Positions 16,067-23,889 of a DNA stretch of 56,454 nucleotides are shown here, piece by piece. Location of the stretch: contig JANQSE010000015.1 in the NCBI GenBank assembly GCA_028284195.1, forward strand, positions 1 through 56,454, given 5' to 3'. The notes under the pieces were generated by a model. The model had not been told where the DNA came from and did not search any database. It was given only the letters and a program-made list of their open reading frames with translations. Source of the stretch: Balneola sp. (GTDB taxonomy: Bacteria; Bacteroidota; Rhodothermia; Balneolales; Balneolaceae). Position 1 is the first letter of the stretch. Every line of letters starts with the position of its first letter. The position numbers and the translations under genes are program-made.

Positions 16067-19008
16067 AAATCACCAAACACAAATTTGGCCTGATTACGGG
16101 TTGGTTCAAAAGAAATACCCAAACCTAAATCGAAAGTAAGGTTTGAAATGTTGAATTGAAAGTGGAGCCCTCCTCCAAAAACGCTGCGACTGGCTGTTAG
16201 TAAATCTGATTGATCTAAATCGGTAATGGTATGCGAAAATATGGAAATATAAACTGCCCTTAGATACGCCGGCACCAATAATCCACCACTACCCGGATAT
16301 GCAATCGGTATAACATAACGCGCACTCAACCGTGCCAGGTTGTTATAAAAAGGATCGCTCTGTTGTGTACGAACAAAAGCATCATCCGTAAAGCTTGAAG
16401 GCACTATGGTGCTTGTACTGTATAAAAGTCTCTGGCTCTGATTTAAGAATTGAGCATCTAAACGCAGAGATTGATTTAATTTTCTTAATGGGGCGATATA
16501 ACCAATAGCTCCATAATAAGCCGCCCATCGATCCCTGAATGTTACTGAACCCCTGTTTCCCCCTCCTAAATTTAGAGTAGCTGTCGGGTCATTCAACGCC
16601 TTATCAACAAACCCAAAAACCGAAATGCCGGATGATGGCTGGATATCCCTTCGCTGAGTTAAAATGTTCCAGCTAAGCTGGGAAAAAATTGCTGCCTTAT
16701 ATTGAGTTTCGAAATCCGAAATTGTGGTTGGAGTTAAATTAAAGTACCGGAATTGCTCTGCTGTAATTCTTGGAGAAATAAATAAAGCCTTTCCCCTTGT
16801 TGAGCTATTGATATTAAATGAAAGAGGCATGCTCAGGCTAAAACCTCGCTCCTGAAGCATTACAGGTAGATCCTGCGTATCGGTACCATTTGAGAACCTC
16901 AAAAGACGAAAACTTGGATCGCTGTATGCCCTGAATCTAAAACCCGGCCAAAAGGTCTTGTTGGAATAGATAAGATCATACCACAAGCGATCCTGTATTC
17001 CGGTAATCTCTAACGAATAACTTTGGCTGCCAAGAGGATCCACGCTTTGCAGGCTAACCCCCGCCTGGGTTGTTCCGGAGTTTTCGCGAAAAACCGGCAG
17101 CATGGTTCTTGGTTTTAACCATTTTAAATCTGTGCTGTACTTTTCTACATTCCATTTTCCGGCACTATCAGAAATACTTGAGCCTAACAATGGGCGATTA
17201 AACTGCTCTTGTAAATCATTACCCGAAAGCAGAACATCTCTTGAAATCCTTTTGTTATAAAAATCTTCGGCTCTTAATATTGCAATTTTTTGCTCCTGGT
17301 TTTGCTGAATCACATAGGCAATGGAGCTTGCATCAGGGGAATATGAGCCTTCAAAAGCATTATAGAGCGAGTTTGTTTTTTGAAAAATATCCCCATTCGA
17401 AAGATCAAGCTCATATACATTCATAGCCGGATATACTTCTGCAGTAAACAACAGCTTGTTTTCGGAAGGATGCCAATCTATATCATATATAGAGCCATTT
17501 TTAAAGGCCACTTCCGGTGCTTCTAAAATATCCCGGGCTATGGTTTGTGGCGAAGTTATCCAAAGCGCCTGTACTCCCCGGCGGTTAACTATTAGCGCAA
17601 GTTGATTTGGCACCTGCGGGTTGGCTTTTATGGCGACCGGTGTGGCATTGTTAAATGAAGCCAACATTTTTTTGCTTCCTTCTTTATCGATCAAAACTAC
17701 ATCTGCACTTGCTTTGTTGGTTTGCAGGGCTATAATGTCATTACCAGAATAAGTCGGACTGTAAACACGATCGGCTTTTGTGATCTCATTAGTGCCGCCT
17801 GTTTCTAAATTAAGCGATTTCAATTCTGTTTTAAACGTTGATGGGTATATTAAATCTGCGTCGTACTCAGAAAAGAGAAGCTCTTTTCGAGCTATTGAAA
17901 AATCTATATTGAAATCATTAACCGTAAATATCTCTTTTACTTTCGTTGTCTTTTTTGTGTTTACATCAAACTTATAGAATCCTCTTGGTGCATTATAGTG
18001 AGTTGCATGAAATACTATCTCGGAATTTGAAATCCATATTGGTTTGTTTTGCCTTACACCCCTGTAAGGCGAGCCTATCAAGGCCTGTTTTGTTGATGTG
18101 CTTTCTCCAATTTTCTGCTTACGCTCGGCCTCATCTGTTTTTTTATTAGATAAGTACTCCCGGTAAAGTTCGCCCGGCCATTTTCCGGTCGCAAAATAAA
18201 GTGCATATCCATACCCAAACACAAAAAATTTGTTGTGAAACCGTATCGCTTGTTTCGAGGTTTCTTCTCCATAGTTTTCATGCAGCCACTCCGTAAAAGT
18301 AGACCCTGAAATGTAATGTCTGTTAAATGGTAAATGATATCTGGAGGTACTAAATATCTGGCCGCTGCTCCACGGGGTGTTGCTGCTTACATTTGCACTA
18401 AACTGGTTGTAGTAATATGCATGATTATCCCTGCCGCCGCCTTCCCAAACGTGGTTTGATTCGTGATATACCGCCAGGCCTTCGTGAACACCAACAGGAG
18501 GGTAGAAATTAACCGTGCGGGCAATATCGGGTGAAAGAATACCTATAACACTTGGTATTGAAAATGGAACGCTAACGTTTCCATGTACTGCATGTAGCAA
18601 CTCGTGTGGGATAACCGTTTCGAACCAGTCACCTGATTTTGGGCTGAGTGACTTAGATTTACTGGATGCCGCATCGAATTCTGAACGGAAGTTTACCGGG
18701 GTTACAAATCCATTGGAGAGATCATTATAATCTGTAATTATTACCGGAAAGTTTTTCAGCGATCCGCCGGTTAGCTTTTGTGTAAGCGGGTATTGCTGCT
18801 CCAGGATTAAACCGGTTCGGTAAGCAAGAGAGTCTAACCCTTGAGGAAAAATAACCCGAAAATGATCGGTTTTCAGTACCTGCCAGTTCAATCCGGCCGG
18901 CCGGTGTAATGTAGCGTAAATACCTTGCGGATTTACGAGCTGAGCCTGAACCGGCTCAATGCACATAAACAGTAACACTATAAAAAAGGAAATTTTTTGC
19001 TTCATCAA
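16063..19008 (-). CDS. Secreted protein: HExxH zincin, TolB-like propeller and outer-membrane barrel
   Basis: The 981-residue protein has a signal peptide (cut near VQAQ). The N-terminal part carries HELLH at 135-139 and Glu176 in VHEGLAVYHE, the zinc-binding pattern of gluzincins. About 300-620 shows WD/TolB-like repeats (DWHPSENKLLFTAE, then SYSPDASSIAYV). The C-terminal third has alternating strands, ends with a Phe (FVFGDF) and looks like an outer-membrane beta-barrel. It is probably a surface-anchored metallopeptidase or assembly factor. It overlaps its neighbours by 4 bp on each side. Confidence 0.8.
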   Translation of the reverse strand: MMKQKISFFIVLLFMCIEPVQAQLVNPQGIYATLHRPAGLNWQVLKTDHFRVIFPQGLDSLAYRTGLILEQQYPLTQKLTGGSLKNFPVIITDYNDLSNGFVTPVNFRSEFDAASSKSKSLSPKSGDWFETVIPHELLHAVHGNVSVPFSIPSVIGILSPDIARTVNFYPPVGVHEGLAVYHESNHVWEGGGRDNHAYYYNQFSANVSSNTPWSSGQIFSTSRYHLPFNRHYISGSTFTEWLHENYGEETSKQAIRFHNKFFVFGYGYALYFATGKWPGELYREYLSNKKTDEAERKQKIGESTSTKQALIGSPYRGVRQNKPIWISNSEIVFHATHYNAPRGFYKFDVNTKKTTKVKEIFTVNDFNIDFSIARKELLFSEYDADLIYPSTFKTELKSLNLETGGTNEITKADRVYSPTYSGNDIIALQTNKASADVVLIDKEGSKKMLASFNNATPVAIKANPQVPNQLALIVNRRGVQALWITSPQTIARDILEAPEVAFKNGSIYDIDWHPSENKLLFTAEVYPAMNVYELDLSNGDIFQKTNSLYNAFEGSYSPDASSIAYVIQQNQEQKIAILRAEDFYNKRISRDVLLSGNDLQEQFNRPLLGSSISDSAGKWNVEKYSTDLKWLKPRTMLPVFRENSGTTQAGVSLQSVDPLGSQSYSLEITGIQDRLWYDLIYSNKTFWPGFRFRAYSDPSFRLLRFSNGTDTQDLPVMLQERGFSLSMPLSFNINSSTRGKALFISPRITAEQFRYFNLTPTTISDFETQYKAAIFSQLSWNILTQRRDIQPSSGISVFGFVDKALNDPTATLNLGGGNRGSVTFRDRWAAYYGAIGYIAPLRKLNQSLRLDAQFLNQSQRLLYSTSTIVPSSFTDDAFVRTQQSDPFYNNLARLSARYVIPIAYPGSGGLLVPAYLRAVYISIFSHTITDLDQSDLLTASRSVFGGGLHFQFNISNLTFDLGLGISFEPTRNQAKFVFGDF

Positions 19009-19685
19009 ATTGAAATTGTATATCCCGGAAGAAATTTATAGATCGCCCAAAAATGAGAAAAAGCCCCACCCAATACAAACAAATGCCATATTTCATGAAA
19101 GCCGAATTTTCCGGGAAAAGGGTTTGGTTTTTTAATTCCGTAAATAATTGCTCCCACTGTATAAAAAAGCCCACCGATTCCTATCCAGTACGAAAACCAA
19201 TGCGGGAGTAGTGCCCATAACTTTGGAAAAATGATCACGGATACCCAGCCCATCAATAAATATAATATGGTTGAAAACCACCGAGGAGCTGACATCCAGA
19301 AAATCTTTTTTAAAACACCGATCAATGCAAAGCTCCAAATCCCGATCAGCATACCAATTTGCCAGCTTCCATCTAACAGAATAACACAAATGGGAGTATA
19401 AGTACCGGCAATCACAAGGTAGATCATTATGTGATCGATCATTCTATATCGTTCTTCTGTTTTGAAAGAGACATTTATGGCATGGTATATTGCACTCGAA
19501 AAAAACATTAGAAAAACAGTTATACCATATACAACGAAAGCTACTCTGGACCAACCGGGATCAGATAGGGAATTTATAATCAGATATACAAGAAGGATAA
19601 TAGCTGCTATAGCCCCCAACAAATGTGAATATGTATTAAATGGCTCTCTCACCGGGCATAAAAACTTCAAAAGCGGATTCTCCAT
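19005..19685 (-). CDS. Hemolysin III / PAQR-family membrane protein
   Basis: I take ATG at 19685 (MENPLLKFLCPVREPFNTYS), which overlaps the stop of the Nramp-like gene by one base (TAATG). A longer frame would run through that gene. The 226-residue product has seven membrane helices. It carries the family zinc-site residues: SSAIYHAI after TM2, DHIMIYLVIAGTYTPI after TM3, and HEIWHLFVLGGAFSH near the C-terminus. Relatives are hydrolase-like receptors or YqfA-type envelope proteins; the bacterial role is uncertain. Confidence 0.93.
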   Translation of the reverse strand: MENPLLKFLCPVREPFNTYSHLLGAIAAIILLVYLIINSLSDPGWSRVAFVVYGITVFLMFFSSAIYHAINVSFKTEERYRMIDHIMIYLVIAGTYTPICVILLDGSWQIGMLIGIWSFALIGVLKKIFWMSAPRWFSTILYLLMGWVSVIIFPKLWALLPHWFSYWIGIGGLFYTVGAIIYGIKKPNPFPGKFGFHEIWHLFVLGGAFSHFWAIYKFLPGYTISI

Positions 19686-20947
19686 TAATAGATTACGGTC
19701 CAATAAGCATAAAGCAAGGCAAACCCTGATAAGAACAGAATTCCACCCCAACTTAGTATGCGAAGCCATTTTGGCGGGCGGTATTTATCAGGAAAATGGC
19801 TAGACATTACCAGCCTGTAGTTAATAAAAGCCAAAACAGGTGCCGTTAAAAATGACAGCGTAGTGGCCAGATCTACCATGAAAGTGAAACGGCTCCCAGC
19901 CAAATAAAGAGCAATTAATGAGAATGTTGATATTAATACGATCAACACCCGGTAGTTCTTTTTTGAAGAAGCATCATAACCTTCTTTTACCAAAGAAATA
20001 ATTTGGCGGGAAACCCTGGGGTATGCATCAGTAACCGTTAACGTAGTGCTGAACATGGTTGTAAATGCACATACAATTATGATGATATATGCCCAATCGC
20101 CAAGTGTTGTTGTATATATGTTAACTAATTGCTGAGCAAAAGAGCCGCCGCTGGAGGCAAATACTTCCCCACTTCCAAACATAACAAGAGCACCAAGAGC
20201 GAGAAAACATAATGCCAATAACCCGGCACCGATATACCCTATGTTAAAATCTACCAGGCAGTCTTTAAGTTTCGGGCAATGCCCGGTTTGTTTGATCCTT
20301 TCTAAAGACCATAATGAGTGCCATGCAGCCCCGTCAATTGGTATGGGCATCCAGCCCATTAATGCAATCAAAAAGGATACTCCCGCCACACTCCAGATAT
20401 TTGGGGGTGCAGGCCTTGGGGTACCGCCGGTACTAAAAACAGCAACCACAACAGCAATAAGTGTTGATATAGTAAGCACCACCATAATCAACTTTATTGC
20501 TCCATCAAGTGCTGAATATTGCCCGGCAACCAAAATCAAAATACAAATCACCAGAATAATTGCACTCCAGGCAAGGGGTGTTAATACAATCCCGGTTAGT
20601 TCTGCAGCTAAGCTTGCCGTTACAATAGTTACCGCAGCCTGAACAGTAAACATTGTACCAACCGTGAAAACTGTAAATACCCAAAAAGCCCAGTTGCCCA
20701 GCTTTTTATAGCCTTCGATCAAACTTTCCTGTGTAGCAATTGCATACCGTGGGCCATATTCCAAAAAAGGATATTTGAATATGTTTGCCAGAATAACAGC
20801 CCAAACTAAAGCAAAACCATATTCTGCTCCGGCGCGCGTAGATTGTACCAAATGGGAAACCCCAACGGCGGCAGCGGCCATAATCAAGCCCGGCCCCAAA
20901 GCATATTTCAAAGTTGAAAAACGAGAAGAACTTACTGTATCCATCAT
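19685..20947 (-). CDS. Nramp-related metal transporter with non-canonical metal site
   Basis: The 420-residue integral membrane protein has about 11 helices. TM1 reads GPGLIMAAAAVGVSHLVQST, where true Nramp Mn/Fe importers have DPGN, and the TM6 MPH motif is replaced by MPIPIDGAAWHSLW. This pattern matches the Nramp-related group that lacks the canonical Mn/Fe-binding residues, so the substrate should not be assumed to be manganese (magnesium or something else is possible). It leads a four-gene coupled operon down to 15494. Confidence 0.85.
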   Translation of the reverse strand: MMDTVSSSRFSTLKYALGPGLIMAAAAVGVSHLVQSTRAGAEYGFALVWAVILANIFKYPFLEYGPRYAIATQESLIEGYKKLGNWAFWVFTVFTVGTMFTVQAAVTIVTASLAAELTGIVLTPLAWSAIILVICILILVAGQYSALDGAIKLIMVVLTISTLIAVVVAVFSTGGTPRPAPPNIWSVAGVSFLIALMGWMPIPIDGAAWHSLWSLERIKQTGHCPKLKDCLVDFNIGYIGAGLLALCFLALGALVMFGSGEVFASSGGSFAQQLVNIYTTTLGDWAYIIIIVCAFTTMFSTTLTVTDAYPRVSRQIISLVKEGYDASSKKNYRVLIVLISTFSLIALYLAGSRFTFMVDLATTLSFLTAPVLAFINYRLVMSSHFPDKYRPPKWLRILSWGGILFLSGFALLYAYWTVIY

Positions 20948-21020
20948 TCTGATTAGTAAAGGTTATAACTTCTTGAGAGTACAAATTTTTCTTTCCATCT
21001 GTAAGTCGTAAAATGTAGAA

Positions 21021-22901
21021 ATGAAAAGAAGTTTACATATTTGCCTGTTTTTTGGCTTATTCCTGTTTATAAACTGCTCCAACGGCCTTGACAACAGAGC
21101 ACTGGAAGCCCTCAATGTGCGGGAATACGCATCTGCTCCTTTTACGTATTTTGAAACTGGTAAAAATGCCCTAACAATCTCAGATATTCTTTCCGAACAG
21201 TATCAATCTCAATTTGACAGCCTCCGCCAGAATAAACTTATGGAGCGTGAGAAAACCTATTGGTTTAAAGCAGACCTCAGCAAGGTTTCATTTAATAAAA
21301 ACCATGATTGGGTTTTGGACATTGGCGGTTACGCAATTAACAACCTTTATTTAAATAAAGACGATTCTTTGGCTGTCTCACGTGCAGGCAGCTTCGATCC
21401 GCTTGTAAGAGAACTTGAGTATTTGAACTGGAGGTTCCATGAGTTTAATGCATCCAATCTTTTTGAAGGCAAATACATTTATGTCGAATTACGGGAAAAT
21501 TATTTCCCCCGCCGAATATTTGTAAACCAGATTTCTGTGATTTCATTACCCGATTTCCGGTACAATTCTGTAGCGGCCTTTGTTGCCCGGGCAGAGTATA
21601 ACTTCAGAGCGGTTCTTTTTCTGGGCGGAATAGCCTTTTTACTCATCTACACATTTGGGATCTACTTCATATATAAAGACAGACTATACCTGCTGTATGG
21701 AATCTACCTTGTTTTCATATTGATGTACCTCGGAGTTAAAATGTATCCTGCACAATCATCTATTTTATTTGGTTCTTTCCCCATTATGAATCATGCATGG
21801 AATGAGGTAACTCAAATCCTGGTAAATTACTGGTACACCCGCTTTGTGCGGAAGTTTTTGGATGCCAAAACTCTGTATCCGGTTTTTAATAAAGTTGCCC
21901 GCTGGGTGGAATGGGTGATCCTGGGTTTTGTGGTTGCGGTTATCGTTACCATTTTTGCAAATCCGTTAAGCACCTGGCTTTATTACATTGTAACTGCCGA
22001 ACGGCTTCTTATGATCCTTTTTGCCCTTTGCGGGGGTATTTACATTCTGCTTAATCTTAAAGATCGCAGAGGCGTATTCATCATAACCGGATCAACAGCA
22101 CTATTAGTGGGAAGTGTAACAGCCTTGATTATGGGAGATATCCAATATTTTATGATTGGAGTGATGATCGAGATATTCATTTTTGCGATGGGCCTCGGGA
22201 TTCTTATGAAGCGAAAAGAGGATGAAAAAACAGAATTAAATAAAGAGGTGGAAAAGGTGAAAATGAAAGCTCTTCAGACACAGATGAATCCTCACTTCAT
22301 TTTCAATTCCCTTAACTCTATCCGGTCTTACATGATTAAACATGAGACGAAAGAGGCATCGGGGTATCTTTCAAAGTTCTCCAGGTTAATACGGCAAATT
22401 CTGGAATACTCTACCGAAGAATTCATTACGTTAAAACAAGAGCTTCAGGTGTTAAGCCTGTACATTCAAATAGAGCAGCTTCGTTTTCGCGATGAATTCG
22501 GGTTTGAAGTTGAAGTAGATGAAGGTCTGGATCAGGAAGAATTGATGGTCCCGCCTTTAATTGTTCAGCCGTTTCTCGAAAATGCAATATGGCATGGGTT
22601 GATGCAAAAAAAGGGAGCAAAAAAAATTGAACTGATTGTTAATAATGATGGAGCAAAGATCAGAATAATCGTGAGAGATAATGGTATTGGCAGGGAAGAA
22701 GCCAACAGAAACCTTGTAGGGGCACCAAAAGAGTCAAAATCTATGGCTATTGACCTAACCTCACAAAGGCTTGAAATGCTTGGCGAGAATTCCCAAACCC
22801 AACCATCGGTTAGTATTATTGATTTATATAATGATGATCGTTCGCCAGGCGGGACTGAAGTCCGGTTAGAAATTCCAAAAATCACACAAAGCAGTTTATG
22901 A
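21021..22901 (+). CDS. LytS-type sensor histidine kinase with 7TMR-DISM-like input
   Basis: The 626-residue protein has a lipoprotein-like signal (Cys19 in LFINC). A soluble N-terminal sensor (about 25-190) resembles the DISM extracellular domain and is followed by seven membrane helices (about 195-395). A short coiled coil leads to the His_kinase domain with QMNPHFIFNSLNSIR (His425). The ATPase part shows PPLIVQPFLENAIWHGL (N box) and DNGIGREEANR. It should sense an extracellular ligand and phosphorylate the LytTR regulator whose gene overlaps it by 4 bp (ATGA). Confidence 0.93.
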   Translation: MKRSLHICLFFGLFLFINCSNGLDNRALEALNVREYASAPFTYFETGKNALTISDILSEQYQSQFDSLRQNKLMEREKTYWFKADLSKVSFNKNHDWVLDIGGYAINNLYLNKDDSLAVSRAGSFDPLVRELEYLNWRFHEFNASNLFEGKYIYVELRENYFPRRIFVNQISVISLPDFRYNSVAAFVARAEYNFRAVLFLGGIAFLLIYTFGIYFIYKDRLYLLYGIYLVFILMYLGVKMYPAQSSILFGSFPIMNHAWNEVTQILVNYWYTRFVRKFLDAKTLYPVFNKVARWVEWVILGFVVAVIVTIFANPLSTWLYYIVTAERLLMILFALCGGIYILLNLKDRRGVFIITGSTALLVGSVTALIMGDIQYFMIGVMIEIFIFAMGLGILMKRKEDEKTELNKEVEKVKMKALQTQMNPHFIFNSLNSIRSYMIKHETKEASGYLSKFSRLIRQILEYSTEEFITLKQELQVLSLYIQIEQLRFRDEFGFEVEVDEGLDQEELMVPPLIVQPFLENAIWHGLMQKKGAKKIELIVNNDGAKIRIIVRDNGIGREEANRNLVGAPKESKSMAIDLTSQRLEMLGENSQTQPSVSIIDLYNDDRSPGGTEVRLEIPKITQSSL

Positions 22902-23608
22902 AATTAAAAGTGGCAATTGTTGACGATGAGCTTCATTGTATTGAAACTTTGAAGTACGATCTCCAGGAGTCTTTTTCGGATGTGGTGGATATTCTTTTCG
23001 AGTGTAACAATAGTGTGGAATGTGTTAATCATTTAAAATCCATAAAACCGGATGTTCTTTTTATAGATATAGAAATGCCCGGCCTAAACGGATTCGACTT
23101 GCTTAAAATAGTTGACCCCCAGGGTACAAAAGTGGTATTTACCACGGCACATGCCCGCCATGCCATTGAGGCCATCGATTTTAAACCCGAAGCCTACCTT
23201 CTTAAACCTATTGATGTAGATGACTTGGGAAAGGTGGTTACAACTTTGTATGAGGCTAAGCTCCCATCCCAAGAAAGAGGTATTTCAGATAAACTGGCCA
23301 TTTCCACAACGGACGAAATTGAGCTGGTAAAACATGAAGAGATTATTTATGCCAAAGCAAGTAACAACTACACTGAGATCATAACAACCAGCAGCAATAG
23401 TAAGCTCATCAGTAAAACATTGAAGTTTGTATCTGCACAGCTACCCGAAGTCAGTTTTTTTAGGGTACATAAAAGCTATCTCGTAAACCTGAACCACATA
23501 GCTCGCTATCGCAAAGCAGATGGAGGGGTGCTGGTTATGTCTAATGAGGCTGAAATCCCCGTTTCTTCTGACAAGAAGGAAGAATTGCTTTTACTCATTA
23601 AAAGGTAG
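22898..23608 (+). CDS. LytTR-family response regulator
   Basis: The 236-residue protein has a receiver domain (acidic Asp9-Asp10, phospho-acceptor Asp57 in LFIDIEMPG, Lys in LLKPI) and a LytTR DNA-binding domain (about 130-236: EIIYAKASNNYTEIIT, then FFRVHKSYLVNLNHIARYRK). It is the output partner of the kinase before it. Targets are unknown. The structured RNA at 23665 lies directly downstream. Confidence 0.95.
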   Translation: MKLKVAIVDDELHCIETLKYDLQESFSDVVDILFECNNSVECVNHLKSIKPDVLFIDIEMPGLNGFDLLKIVDPQGTKVVFTTAHARHAIEAIDFKPEAYLLKPIDVDDLGKVVTTLYEAKLPSQERGISDKLAISTTDEIELVKHEEIIYAKASNNYTEIITTSSNSKLISKTLKFVSAQLPEVSFFRVHKSYLVNLNHIARYRKADGGVLVMSNEAEIPVSSDKKEELLLLIKR

Positions 23609-23664
23609 TTTTAACTAACCCGCCTTTTAAACTCACTAAGCTTTTGCACATCAGGTATATTTCT

Positions 23665-23813
23665 TTGCGATACTTAGCCAGGGATTTAGGAGAACATAAT
23701 AAAACCACAAGATGTCCTAGCCCTCAATACCCACTGGTTTGGTTTAATCTCAACCATATTTTGAGGGGCTATAGCGCAATAGTTGTTTGAACGCAGTTAT
23801 TGCGCTTTTTTTA
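23665..23813 (+). ncRNA. Unclassified structured RNA: three-helix junction plus intrinsic terminator
   Basis: Between the LytTR gene and the M14 peptidase gene lies a compact fold. P1 pairs TTGCG (23665-23669) with CGCAA (23775-23779), and TAGC (23675-23678) with GCTA (23768-23771). P2 pairs TAGG and ACAT (23687-23697) with ATGT and CCTA (23712-23719). P3 pairs CCCTCAA (23721-23727) with TTGAGGG (23761-23767) and contains an inner TGGTT/AACCA stem. The 3' strand of P1 is also the 5' arm of the terminator at 23773-23813, so P1 and terminator exclude each other, as in a riboswitch. I cannot assign a known class; a free sRNA or 6S-like RNA is possible. Confidence 0.5.
23773..23813 (+). terminator. 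Rho-independent terminator of the structured RNA
   Basis: AGCGCAATA (23773-23781) pairs with TATTGCGCT (23798-23806) in a 9-bp perfect stem with a 16-base loop, followed directly by a T7 run. It lies 76 nt before the M14 peptidase start. Confidence 0.85.
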
Positions 23814-23889
23814 TTCGCCGATTTTTCAGCATTTTTCAAATTCTAAAGCTACCATGCAATCTGGTAACATTAACTAACTACTATTCTTA

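Noticed and set aside
23665..23781. 6S RNA as a firm call for the structured RNA
   Set aside because: The three-helix junction with two side hairpins and the terminator overlap does not fit the long-rod 6S fold. Short strings recall 6S, but that is too weak without a covariance model.
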